Source of the DNA: Nocardia mexicana NBRC 108244
GTDB taxonomy: Bacteria > Actinomycetota > Actinomycetes > Mycobacteriales > Mycobacteriaceae
Length of the DNA: 64,000 nucleotides
Direction: 5' to 3'
Assembly (NCBI RefSeq): GCF_001613165.1
Contig: NZ_BDBV01000002.1
Coordinates: forward strand, 1 to 64,000
This document shows positions 1 through 7,298 of this stretch, in pieces. The notes below the pieces were generated by a model. It was not told where the DNA came from. It saw nothing but the letters and a program-made list of their open reading frames with translations, and ran no database searches. Position 1 is the first letter of the stretch. Every line of letters starts with the position of its first letter. The position numbers and the translations under genes were made by a program.

Positions 1-539
1 CGATGGCGTTCATGAGCGGCAATCTCTGCTACCAGATCGAGCACCACCTGTTCCCGGACATCCCCAGCAGCCGCTATCCGGAGATCGCGGTCTCGGTGCG
101 GCAGCTGTGCGACAAGTACGACCTGCCCTACACCACCGGGTCGCTGGGCAAGCAGTACCTGCTCGCATTCCGGACCATTCACAAGCTGGCGCTGCCGGAC
201 CGGTTCCTGCGCCGCACCGCCGACGACGCCCCGGAGACCTCCTCCGAGCGCAAGTTCGCCGGACTCACCCTGCCGACGCTGCCGAGCGGGTCCATGTCGA
301 GTTCTCTGCCCCATTGGCCGGGCGTGGATCCGCTGACCGGTCGGCGCCGCGGACTGCGGTCGGCGCTGGCGGAGGCGAAGGTGGCGTTGAAGGAGAAGGC
401 GCGGCAGGAGAAGGAGGCCCTGCAGGAGGCCAAACAGGCCCTGCAGGACAAGGCCCGCCAGGAACAGCAGGTGCTGCGGCAGCGTGCGCTGCGCGAACGC
501 GCCGTCCGGCGGGTACGACGGCGTCGACGTGCGGTTTAA
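1..539 (+). CDS. Fatty acid desaturase, C-terminal part (cut by window edge)
   Basis: This is the end of a membrane di-iron acyl-CoA desaturase that introduces a double bond into fatty acyl chains. The third histidine box (HxxHH, as QIEHHLFPD) lies near the beginning of the visible part. The stretch after it matches the complete paralogue at 637 closely, including the shared KYDLPYTTGSL segment. The earlier histidine boxes and the start lie outside the window. Oddly, the tail is longer than in the paralogue and consists of repeated Lys/Glu/Ala/Gln-rich units (two KARQE copies) before an Arg-rich end. It looks like a helical coiled tail with no known role. The two genes are probably a tandem duplication of a DesA3-like gene. 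Confidence 0.9.
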   Translation, partial: MAFMSGNLCYQIEHHLFPDIPSSRYPEIAVSVRQLCDKYDLPYTTGSLGKQYLLAFRTIHKLALPDRFLRRTADDAPETSSERKFAGLTLPTLPSGSMSSSLPHWPGVDPLTGRRRGLRSALAEAKVALKEKARQEKEALQEAKQALQDKARQEQQVLRQRALRERAVRRVRRRRRAV

Positions 540-636
540 CCACACCTTGGTCACGATCACAATGCGGCGTACGCCACAGTTGTGAATCGATCCGGAGACA
601 ACCTACGGAGCCGTAACTTACGGTAGTGTAACCGGC

Positions 637-1887
637 ATGGCGATCTCGGATGTCAAGGAATACGCACACCTCACCCCGGAGGATGTGCAGGCGATCGGCG
701 CGGAGCTGGACGCGATCCGGCGCGACATCGAGGCCTCCCGGGGCGAACACGACGCCAAGTACATCCGCAATGTGATCCGGCTGCAGCGTGCCCTGGAGAT
801 CTCCGGCCGCGTGGTGCTGTTCGCCAGCTTCCTGCCCCCGGCCTGGCTGGCGGGTACGGCGCTGCTGAGCACCGCCAAGATCATCGAGAACATGGAAATC
901 GGCCACAACGTCATGCACGGGCAGTGGGACTGGATGAACGATCCGGAAATCCACTCCTCGTCGTGGGAGTGGGACAACGTCGGCCCGGCCGCGCACTGGA
1001 AGATCACGCACAACTTCCTGCACCACAAGTACACCAACGTGCTGGGCATGGACGACGACATCGGCTACGGCCTGCTGCGCGTCACCCGCGACCAGCGCTG
1101 GTCGCCGTTCTACTACGGCCAGCCGGTGTACAACCTGCTGCTGCAGATGTTCTTCGAATACGGCGTCGCCATCCAGCACCTGGAGCTGGGCAAGGTGGCC
1201 AAGAAGAAGTGGCCCGCCGACAGCCCGGAGCGCAAGCAGTTCGAGCAGGACCGGCGCCTGGTGCTGAAGAAGGTCGGCAGGCAGGTCGCCAAGGACTACC
1301 TGATCTTCCCGCTGCTGACCGGTCCGGCGTTCTTCTCCACGCTCACCGCCAACCTCACCGCCAATATCGTGCGCAACGTGTGGACCAATGCGGTGATCTT
1401 CTGCGGCCACTTCCCCGACGGCGCCGAGAAGTTCACCAAGAAGGACGTCGACACGGAGACCCACGACGAGTGGTACCTGCGTCAGATGCTCGGCAGCGCC
1501 AACATTTCCGGCGGCCCGCTCATGCACTTCATGACCGGTAACCTCTCGCATCAGATCGAGCACCACCTGTTCCCGGATCTGCCGAGCAACCGGCTCGCCT
1601 CGATCGCGGTGCGGGTGCGCGAGATGTGCGACAAGTACGACCTGCCCTACACCACCGGCTCGCTGCCGGTGCAGTACGCCAAGTCGTGGCGCACCATCAT
1701 CAAGCTGTCGCTGCCCAACAAGTACCTGCGCCGCACCACCGACGACGCCCCGGAGACGAGGTCGGAACGCGCCTTCGGCGGCACCACCACGATCGACCCG
1801 TCGACCGGCCGCCGCCGCGGCCTGCGCACGGCCCTGAAGGAGGGCCGCCGCCGCGTCGCCGCGGCCCGCCGCGCCGCCGTCGGCTGA
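637..1887 (+). CDS. Acyl-CoA fatty acid desaturase, DesA3-like
   Basis: A complete membrane desaturase of 416 residues, the usual length for the family. The three iron-binding histidine boxes are visible: HxxxH at about 90-94 (GHNVMHG), HxxxHH at 125-130 (HNFLHH) and HxxHH at 305-309 (HQIEHH). Hydrophobic segments lie around residues 60-85 and 220-250. By analogy with mycobacterial DesA3 it would desaturate stearoyl-CoA to oleoyl-CoA and need an NADPH-dependent electron donor, which is not visible nearby. It lies 97 nt after a truncated paralogue in the same direction. The C-terminus is Arg/Ala-rich and short, unlike the extended tail of the upstream copy. The substrate is inferred from the family. 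Confidence 0.93.
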   Translation: MAISDVKEYAHLTPEDVQAIGAELDAIRRDIEASRGEHDAKYIRNVIRLQRALEISGRVVLFASFLPPAWLAGTALLSTAKIIENMEIGHNVMHGQWDWMNDPEIHSSSWEWDNVGPAAHWKITHNFLHHKYTNVLGMDDDIGYGLLRVTRDQRWSPFYYGQPVYNLLLQMFFEYGVAIQHLELGKVAKKKWPADSPERKQFEQDRRLVLKKVGRQVAKDYLIFPLLTGPAFFSTLTANLTANIVRNVWTNAVIFCGHFPDGAEKFTKKDVDTETHDEWYLRQMLGSANISGGPLMHFMTGNLSHQIEHHLFPDLPSNRLASIAVRVREMCDKYDLPYTTGSLPVQYAKSWRTIIKLSLPNKYLRRTTDDAPETRSERAFGGTTTIDPSTGRRRGLRTALKEGRRRVAAARRAAVG

Positions 1888-2018
1888 GCCGAACACTCCC
1901 GCACCCCTACCGCCCCCTCCGGTAGGGGGTGCACTCATTTCCGACCGGCCCCGCGAGAAAGGCTGGTGCGGGGCGGGGTGTGAGCGGGCCGGGGTGGGCG
2001 GCCTGGTTGACTGGGGCC

Positions 2019-2651
2019 GTGTCAGGTCAGATCGGTATCTACGACGTGATTCGGCGGCGGCGGGATGTGCGCGCCGAGTTCACCGGGGAACTCGTGGACG
2101 ATGCGACGCTGCTGCGGATTCTGGATGCCGCGCATCGGGCGCCGAGTGTGGGCAATTCGCAGCCGTGGGATTTCGTGGTCGTGCGCGAGCGGGGGACGCT
2201 GACGCGGTTCGCCGACCATGTCGCCCGCAAGCGCATCGAGTTCCGCGACGCGTTGCCGCCGGAGCGGGCGCGCACCTTCGAACCCATCAAGATCGAGGGC
2301 ATTGCCGAGAGCGGCACCGGGATCGTGGTGACCCACGACGACGATCGCGGCGGTCCGCAGGTGCTGGGCCGGGCCACCGTCCCCGAAACCGGGCTCTACT
2401 CCACGATTCTCGCCATCCAGAACCTGTGGCTGGCCGCTACCGCCGAGGGCGTCGGCGTCGGCTGGGTCAGCTTCTACGACGCTCCGTTCCTCACCGAGCT
2501 GATCGGCCTGCCACCCGGCATCCGCCCGATCGCCTGGCTGTGTGTCGGTCCGGTCCACGAATTCCAAGAGATCCCCGACCTCGAGCGCTTCGGCTGGCGC
2601 ACCCGCCGTCCCCTGGACCAGGCGATCCACTGGGAACACTTCCACCCCTGA
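2019..2651 (+). CDS. bluB: 5,6-dimethylbenzimidazole synthase-like nitroreductase (BluB)
   Basis: A flavin nitroreductase-fold protein of 210 residues that best fits BluB. BluB fragments reduced FMN with oxygen to make 5,6-dimethylbenzimidazole, the lower ligand of vitamin B12. Visible family marks are the N-terminal [12 protein letters not shown] block, the [12 protein letters not shown] segment, and the GWVSFYD and C-terminal [17 protein letters not shown] blocks. The reading frame is open from 1929, but the GTG at 2019 ([11 protein letters not shown]) gives the normal length. No other cobalamin gene is beside it, so the BluB role rests on family resemblance; a different nitroreductase activity is possible. 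The gene converges on the thiolase gene. Confidence 0.8.
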   Translation: MSGQIGIYDVIRRRRDVRAEFTGELVDDATLLRILDAAHRAPSVGNSQPWDFVVVRERGTLTRFADHVARKRIEFRDALPPERARTFEPIKIEGIAESGTGIVVTHDDDRGGPQVLGRATVPETGLYSTILAIQNLWLAATAEGVGVGWVSFYDAPFLTELIGLPPGIRPIAWLCVGPVHEFQEIPDLERFGWRTRRPLDQAIHWEHFHP

Positions 2652-2681
2652 GCCGGCCCTACACCCGGTAGCGCACCAGCA

Positions 2682-2761
2682 TTCACGCACGCCGTACGCA
2701 CTCCCGCACCCCTTGCAGGTGTCCGGAAAGTGTGCGGGAACGTGCAAGGGGTGCGTGAAGA
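2682..2761. repeat. 80-nt nested palindromic repeat, copy 1
   Basis: First of three related 80-nt intergenic elements (others at 33871-33950 and 42163-42242). Inner arms read CCCGCACCCC and GTGCGGGAAC; outer arms begin TTCACGCAC and end GTGCGTGAAGA. It fills the gap between the convergent bluB and thiolase genes and probably serves as a two-way transcription terminator, but the conservation of its length and layout suggests a dispersed repeat family. Confidence 0.75.
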
Positions 2762-2765
2762 GGGC

Positions 2766-4058
2766 TCAGACTCGCTCGAGGACCGCGGAGGCGCCGATGC
2801 CGCCCGCGGCGCAGATGCCCAGCAGGGCGGCGCTCTTACCGGAGAGGGCGAGCTCGTTGGCCATCGTGGTGACCATGCGGGCGCCGGTGGCTCCGAAGGG
2901 GTGGCCGAGGGAGACCGAACCGCCGTGCACGTTCAGGATGGCCGGATCGATCTCGCCGACCGCGGTGTCGCGGTCGAGGCGGGTCTTGGCCCATTCGTCG
3001 CTGCCGAGCGCGGCCAGCACCGACAGCGTCTGGGCGGCGAAGGCCTCGTGGATATCGACGAAATCGACGTCGGCCAGCGCCATTCCGGCCTTGTCGAGGG
3101 CGCGCGGCATGGAGATGGCCGGGCCGATCAGCACCTGGTCGCGCGGGTCCACGCTGACGTAGCTCCAGGACCGGAACGCCGCCAGCGGCTCCAGCCCCAG
3201 CGACCGCGCCTTCTCCTCGCTCATCAGCAGCACCGCCGCGGCCCCGTCGGTGAGCGGGCTGGCATTACCCGCCGTCACGGTGCCGTTCTTCGCGAAGACC
3301 GGCGGCAGCGTGGCCAGCTTCTCGACGCTGGAATTCGCGCGCACCAGCCCGTCGCGGGTGACCGACTTCCCCTCCGGGGTAACGACTTCCAGCACCTCAC
3401 GGTCGAAGCGCCCGGACTCGATCGCCGCCGCGGCCCGATGATGCGAGCGGGCGGCGAACTCGTCCTGCGCGGCGCGGGTGACGCCGTGGATACCGGCCAT
3501 CTTCTCCGCCGACTCCCCCATCACCTCGCCGGTGGTGCGCTCCTCGATCTTGGGACGCCGCGGCACGATATCGGTGAACGGCGCCAGCTGTGCGACGGCC
3601 GACAGGTAGTCCTTCGGCTTCGGCTTGCCCAGCGCCAGCGGCGCTGCCGCGTGCACCACCTTCTGCGGCAACTTGACCTCGGCATTGCTGGTGGAATCGC
3701 TGCCGCCGGCGATCATGATGTCGTACTCGCCGCGCTCGATGGCCGCCGCGGCCGAGGTGACGGCCTGCAACCCCGAGGCGCAGGCGCGGGTCACGGTGTG
3801 GCCCTCGCACCCCGGGTCCAGCTGCAGATCGAGCGCGATCTCCCGCGCGATGTTCGGCGCCGCGCTGGGCAGGATCACCCCGCCCCACACGATCGCCTGC
3901 ACCTGGTCCTTCGGCAGCCCGGCCCGCTCCAGCAACCCCGCCACCGCGGCATCGGCCAGGTCGATGGAGTCCATCCGGGTGTAGTCGGTGAACGCGCGCA
4001 CGAACGGCGTCCGCACTCCGGAGACGATGACGGCGCGACGAGCACCCTTGGTTGCCAT
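2766..4058 (-). CDS. Acetyl-CoA acyltransferase (thiolase)
   Basis: A thiolase of 430 residues that joins or cleaves acyl-CoA and acetyl-CoA in beta-oxidation or its reverse. The acyl-accepting cysteine is about C93 in TRACASGLQ. The C-terminal region has the [10 protein letters not shown] histidine motif, and CAAGGIGAS carries the second catalytic cysteine. The start at 4058 ([14 protein letters not shown]) is preceded by AAAGGG, so the 22-residue longer frame to 4124 is not used. A CTTAC-N6-GTAAG inverted repeat lies 35 nt upstream and may be an operator. No hydratase/dehydrogenase partner lies alongside. FadA/FadI-type identity is clear; exact chain-length preference is not. Confidence 0.93.
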   Translation of the reverse strand: MATKGARRAVIVSGVRTPFVRAFTDYTRMDSIDLADAAVAGLLERAGLPKDQVQAIVWGGVILPSAAPNIAREIALDLQLDPGCEGHTVTRACASGLQAVTSAAAAIERGEYDIMIAGGSDSTSNAEVKLPQKVVHAAAPLALGKPKPKDYLSAVAQLAPFTDIVPRRPKIEERTTGEVMGESAEKMAGIHGVTRAAQDEFAARSHHRAAAAIESGRFDREVLEVVTPEGKSVTRDGLVRANSSVEKLATLPPVFAKNGTVTAGNASPLTDGAAAVLLMSEEKARSLGLEPLAAFRSWSYVSVDPRDQVLIGPAISMPRALDKAGMALADVDFVDIHEAFAAQTLSVLAALGSDEWAKTRLDRDTAVGEIDPAILNVHGGSVSLGHPFGATGARMVTTMANELALSGKSAALLGICAAGGIGASAVLERV

Positions 4059-4092
4059 GAAGAACCCTTTCGAAGAACCACCTGGCACCAAA

Positions 4093-4108
4093 CTTACTCT
4101 GAGGTAAG
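4093..4108. promoter_or_regulatory. Inverted repeat upstream of the thiolase gene, possible operator
   Basis: CTTAC and GTAAG arms are separated by 6 nt, in the AT-richer stretch 35-50 nt upstream of the thiolase start. Such sites are typical for TetR/GntR-type repressors of fatty acid genes, but no repressor gene is adjacent. Function is inferred from position and symmetry only. Confidence 0.35.
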
Positions 4109-4156
4109 AAGAAAATCGAGACACGGTGTCACAGACAAGTCCCTCGGGGCGGCGGC

Positions 4157-4579
4157 TCAGTCCGGCGGCACCGACATCAGCGCGGAGTAGTAGCCACCGG
4201 TGAAGGACTCACCCACCGGCCTGCCTTCGGCCTCGACCCACGAATGCGCGGCGACCGGCGGCAACCTGCGGACACCGACGCGCCAGGTCGGCCATTGCCC
4301 CCGGGATCGGCAGAGCAGCGTGATCGCGATCGATCGCAGCAGGCAGGAGCGGGGCCCGACGCATGCGTAACTGACCGCGGTGACCTGCTCATACGCCAGG
4401 CTCGTGTCGCCGAAGCTCGCGGGTGCGGCAGCGGTCCGCAGCAGCGTCAGCACCGATCGAAGTCGTGCGGGCTTCAGCTTGGCCAGTATCCGGGCCACCG
4501 CGACCAGCAGATGGATCTTGGCCCGCTCCCGCACCGGCACCAGGGCGGGATCGTGAAACATCGAATGCTGTGTGGTCAC
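4157..4579 (-). CDS. Lasso peptide biosynthesis B2 protein (leader protease)
   Basis: A 140-residue transglutaminase-like cysteine protease that removes the leader from the lasso precursor. The catalytic Cys is about C79 (GPRSCLLRSIAI) and the His H112 (AHSWVEAEGRPVGE). The acidic third residue, usually Asp before Gly in this motif, is Glu here (E118), a conservative change worth noting. It starts at a GTG overlapping the stop of the B1 gene by 4 nt (GTGA), so translation is coupled. This is the last gene of the cluster, reading precursor, cyclase, B1, B2. Family assignment is firm from motif and context; activity depends on the B1 partner. Confidence 0.93.
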   Translation of the reverse strand: MTTQHSMFHDPALVPVRERAKIHLLVAVARILAKLKPARLRSVLTLLRTAAAPASFGDTSLAYEQVTAVSYACVGPRSCLLRSIAITLLCRSRGQWPTWRVGVRRLPPVAAHSWVEAEGRPVGESFTGGYYSALMSVPPD

Positions 4580-4839
4580 GCCGGCCCCCTGAGCAGCTCG
4601 GCGGCACGCAGCTGGCCGAGGAGCGACCGCAGGTCGTCGAGCGCCTCCTGCTCTCCGACGTCGTACTTCGCGGCGACGGCGGCAGCCGCCGCCGTCTGGC
4701 TGCCCGATCGGGCGAACTCCTGCAGAGCCAGGACCGCCGTGCCGTTGAGGCCCCAGTAGACGCCGCTCTTCTCATCGAGCAGCATGACGCCGTAATCCGT
4801 CTCGGCCAGCGAAACGGTATCCAGGAACAACGAATTCAT
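4576..4839 (-). CDS. Lasso peptide B1 protein, PqqD-like leader-binding (RRE)
   Basis: An 87-residue PqqD-fold protein that recognises the precursor leader and delivers it to the B2 protease. The frame has the usual pattern: a beta-rich N-terminal half (LDTVSLAETDYGVMLLDEKSGVYWGLN), then TAVLALQEF and a helical C-terminus with DLRSLLGQLRAAELL. The start at 4839 (MNSLFLD) overlaps the cyclase stop by 4 nt (ATGA), and its own stop overlaps the B2 start by 4 nt. The longer frame to 4902 would run into the cyclase gene and is not needed. Its expected target is the YxxPxLxxxGxF motif in the precursor at 6813-6929. Confidence 0.93.
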   Translation of the reverse strand: MNSLFLDTVSLAETDYGVMLLDEKSGVYWGLNGTAVLALQEFARSGSQTAAAAAVAAKYDVGEQEALDDLRSLLGQLRAAELLRGPA

Positions 4840-6680
4840 GACGGCACACTTTCGCGACTGAGTCCGGGGCGAGTCGCCCATCGTTTCTCGGTCTGCAACC
4901 AAGCCTCCACGGCTATGGTCAGATCGAGCGATGTGCGATGCCTTTCTATCAACAAGGGCTGTTCACACATTTGTCGAAAAACCGCGGGGTCGATTATTCC
5001 GAGTTCGGCGAGCCGAGAGTTGTCCATCATCGCGAGGATGTCGTCACGGTGTTGCCGCAGACCCCGCGCCACGGCCGCGCTGGTATTGGCCTTCGTGCCC
5101 CGATGCAGTGTCGATTCCGGCACGATCCCCGTCATGGCCTCGGCCAGGAGCGGTTTGTAACGCCGGGTATCGACCCGATCCACCGCGCGCACGGAAAGGG
5201 CGGCGTCGATCACCGCATCGTCCAGGTACGGTGCCGCGATCGGAACGCCGATTCTCCGGGCGAACTGCTGGCACAGCCGCGCACCCCGGGCGGCGCCGTA
5301 CAACTGCTCCAATGCCTGATGCAAGCCGCGATCCCGGGATACCGGAGCGGCATTGCGCGAGCAATCGATCACGGCCTCGCGGGCCATCTCCGAGGCGTCG
5401 CCGGTGAGCCACGGCGGAGATATGATTCCCAGCCCCCAGGTAATGGCCGGATCGGGGGTGCGCGGAGGGACCGACGAGATGGCATTCGCCACCTTTTTCA
5501 GATGACGTTCGTACGATTGATTGTCGGCCATTTGTAGGCCGACCCGCCACAGCGGATACCGGTGTTTGGCGGCCCAGCGACGCGCCGTACCGATCGTCGA
5601 CAACGGATGTGTCCGGACGGTCGAATGCAGCCACCCCCAGCTCACACGCAGAATTTCGTCACCGCCGATGCCGCTGAGCCGGACCTGTGCGCCCGACTCG
5701 ACATTGCGGTGGCACACCGCCTCCAGTTTCGATTTGTTGACCTGGACGATGCACGGCTCGTCGAACCGGTCGCTGATGTCCAGGATGCCGTCGTATGTCA
5801 TCGGCATGTCGTCCGGGTCGACGATGATGTGGGCGACGGTACCCAGCGCGTCGACGGTCTCCCGCGCCCATCGGACGTCGTCGTCGAGATCGTCGGGGCT
5901 GGCCGCGGTGACGGCCACCACCCGCGCGCTACTCCTGGCGGCGAGGCAGCACAGCGCCGTCGAATCGACGCCACCGAGGTCGCACACCACCGTGTCTTTG
6001 TCACCGACCCGCAGGTCGACGGCATCGACCAGCCGTGATCGCAGTAATTCCGCACCCTGCGCCAGCGAGAGTTCGGCGGGCGGCGGGTTCCACCATCGGT
6101 GGTGCTCCACACGGCCGTGCCGATCGAACTCGACCTCGTACCCGGGCCACACCACCTCGATGCCGGACCAGACCGAACGAAACGACAGCGGCCAAGGCAC
6201 GACATACAGCAGGAGGAGGGCTAGCTGCCGCTGGTCGACTTCCTTGCCCGCCAACGTGGCGATGACGTCGGCACGGTCGCTCGCGACGGTGACGCCGTCC
6301 ACGACGGAGTGGAAGACCCTGCGCACACCGGAGGCCGTACCGCGTACCCGCACACATCCCCGCCGTGCACCGATCAGGTGGAAACTGCCGGTGGGTGACT
6401 CGATCCGCCGCGAGCCGCGGTGAAAAAGTCCGGTGCCGACGCCGGCGAGCCGGTTCGGCTGTAATGCATGCTCGCCGATCGCGGCGAATACACCCTCACC
6501 TGTCCGGGTCACAGTTATTTCGGAATCGGTCCAATTACCCAGAATCCACGGACGCCCGCTCGGGTGCGATACTTCTCTGACGTCAGAGTATTCCGCACGC
6601 ACTCTGGCAGCGACATTGCCGGCCCCCTCGCTGTCGGCAAGAGCGACGAACCACGACGACACACTCGATGGAATATTCAA
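4836..6680 (-). CDS. Lasso peptide cyclase (asparagine synthetase-like)
   Basis: A 614-residue enzyme of the asparagine synthetase B fold that adenylates the ring-closing Glu/Asp of the core and forms the isopeptide bond to Gly1. Residues 1-200 resemble the glutaminase-like domain without the N-terminal catalytic Cys, normal for lasso cyclases. The ATP loop is at 233-241 (CDLGGVDST). The Ser of the usual SGGxDS is missing and the loop is one residue short. The start is probably TTG at 6680, with GGGGGAG just upstream; no in-frame ATG fits better. It follows the precursor gene after a hairpin that likely attenuates transcription, and is coupled to the B1 gene by a 4-nt overlap. Confidence 0.92.
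   Translation of the reverse strand: MNIPSSVSSWFVALADSEGAGNVAARVRAEYSDVREVSHPSGRPWILGNWTDSEITVTRTGEGVFAAIGEHALQPNRLAGVGTGLFHRGSRRIESPTGSFHLIGARRGCVRVRGTASGVRRVFHSVVDGVTVASDRADVIATLAGKEVDQRQLALLLLYVVPWPLSFRSVWSGIEVVWPGYEVEFDRHGRVEHHRWWNPPPAELSLAQGAELLRSRLVDAVDLRVGDKDTVVCDLGGVDSTALCCLAARSSARVVAVTAASPDDLDDDVRWARETVDALGTVAHIIVDPDDMPMTYDGILDISDRFDEPCIVQVNKSKLEAVCHRNVESGAQVRLSGIGGDEILRVSWGWLHSTVRTHPLSTIGTARRWAAKHRYPLWRVGLQMADNQSYERHLKKVANAISSVPPRTPDPAITWGLGIISPPWLTGDASEMAREAVIDCSRNAAPVSRDRGLHQALEQLYGAARGARLCQQFARRIGVPIAAPYLDDAVIDAALSVRAVDRVDTRRYKPLLAEAMTGIVPESTLHRGTKANTSAAVARGLRQHRDDILAMMDNSRLAELGIIDPAVFRQMCEQPLLIERHRTSLDLTIAVEAWLQTEKRWATRPGLSRESVPS
6575..6588. promoter_or_regulatory. Perfect 14-nt palindrome inside the cyclase start region
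   Basis: The sequence is CTCTGACGTCAGAG, a perfect palindrome about 95 nt inside the cyclase coding region. Its centre TCTGACGTC also appears in the repeat array upstream of the precursor (6997-7062). It may be a binding site of the same regulator, or a chance codon pattern. Confidence 0.3.
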
Positions 6681-6730
6681 TTCTCCCCCGCCGTCATTTC
6701 ATTGAGAAACAAAACGAACAAACAATCCGC

Positions 6731-6758
6731 GGCTCCGCTACCCTGCCGGGCCGGAGCC
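6731..6758 (-). terminator. Attenuator-like hairpin between lasso precursor and cyclase
   Basis: On the minus strand GGCTCCG pairs with CGGAGCC, with an inner CCC/GGG pair around GGCA, followed by a T-rich stretch at 6706-6728 (GATTGTTTGTTCGTTTTG). This is the form of an intrinsic terminator. Placed between precursor and cyclase it would let most transcripts end after the precursor, giving more substrate than enzyme. Confidence 0.6.
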
Positions 6759-6777
6759 ACCGATTGCCGGCCGTCAC

Positions 6778-6823
6778 ATCAGTGCGGCCGAATATATAGA
6801 CGCAACCCTATATCAGTGCGGCC
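6778..6823 (-). repeat. 12-nt direct repeat and small hairpin after the precursor stop
   Basis: On the minus strand GGCCGCACTGAT occurs at the 3' end of the precursor gene (6812-6823) and again 34 nt later (6778-6789). Between them ATATAG (6808-6813) pairs with CTATAT (6794-6799) around an 8-nt loop, just past the stop codon. It looks like a local duplication of the gene end. Confidence 0.6.
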
Positions 6824-6929
6824 AGGGTTGATCCACGAAGGGGAATTCGGGCAGGAAGCTCGAGAATCCCTCGGTGACGTCCTCGAAACTGCCGATTCTG
6901 AGCAGCGTCGGTCGTTCGTATACGAACAT
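6813..6929 (-). CDS. Lasso peptide precursor (38 residues)
   Basis: A short gene with a near-perfect ribosome site (AAGGAG, 7 nt before ATG at 6929). The leader begins MFVYERPTLLRIGSFEDVTE and contains the lasso leader motif YxxPxLxxxGxF followed by Thr two residues before the cleavage point. Cleavage after E20 would release the core GFSSFLPEFPFVDQPWPH (18 residues). Gly1 and Glu8 are placed for an 8-residue macrolactam ring, leaving a 10-residue tail with Trp16, His18 and three further prolines. By residue masses the cyclised peptide should be about 2115.0 Da monoisotopic. The gene precedes the cyclase, B1 and B2 genes in the same direction. I do not recognise the core as a known lasso peptide. 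Ring size and threading are inferred. Confidence 0.93.
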   Translation of the reverse strand: MFVYERPTLLRIGSFEDVTEGFSSFLPEFPFVDQPWPH

Positions 6930-6996
6930 GATATGACTCCTTATGGGCGTGCGCACAGCACGAATCAAGCCATGAAGCTTACAGCCCGGCTAATCG

Positions 6997-7062
6997 ATGA
7001 AAACCTCAGACGTCAGAATCTTTCAGACACAAGAATCTTCGGACGCATGAAATTTCAGACGC
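6997..7062 (-). repeat. Four imperfect 16-17 nt tandem direct repeats upstream of the lasso precursor
   Basis: Read on the plus strand the units are 6997-7013, 7014-7030, 7031-7046 and 7047-7062. On the minus strand each resembles RYGTCYGAAGATTCT. They lie 68-133 nt upstream of the precursor start in an AT-rich stretch, where a regulator binding cooperatively on one DNA face would be expected. There are no unique spacers, so this is not a CRISPR array. Confidence 0.65.
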
Positions 7063-7298
7063 GCAACAAATGCGCATACAGTGAACTCCCCTCCCCTCGG
7101 TCACAAGCCGAGCAGGACCCATATTAGCGCACCGCTACGCATGAAATCAAAGATTTCTCGGCGAGAATCGAGCGCATGGCCGACCACATAGGTGAGCACA
7201 TGGCTGAGGGCCGAACGGCACATGACCGCCGGCCCTGAGCGTGGAGCTCCGCGTACGCGGCCGGTTCGACCCGGGTGCGCGGAGGACGGGCAGCCTAC
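7063..7298. other. Intergenic region between lasso cluster and hpf
   Basis: No gene is seen. It contains a GAAATC-AAA-GATTTC hairpin (7143-7157), AGGGCCG/CGGCCCT arms (7207-7213 and 7230-7236) that could end hpf transcription, and a perfect 12-nt palindrome CCGCGTACGCGG (7249-7260). Base composition is much lower in GC up to about 7130 than beyond it. Confidence 0.5.

Noticed and set aside
265..1938. A 557-residue open frame on the minus strand
   Set aside because: It covers both desaturase genes on the other strand, whose His motifs are certain. High GC leaves the opposite frame open.
6778..6823. A second lasso precursor gene
   Set aside because: Only the last 12 nt of the precursor are repeated; there is no leader motif, start or ribosome site near the second copy.
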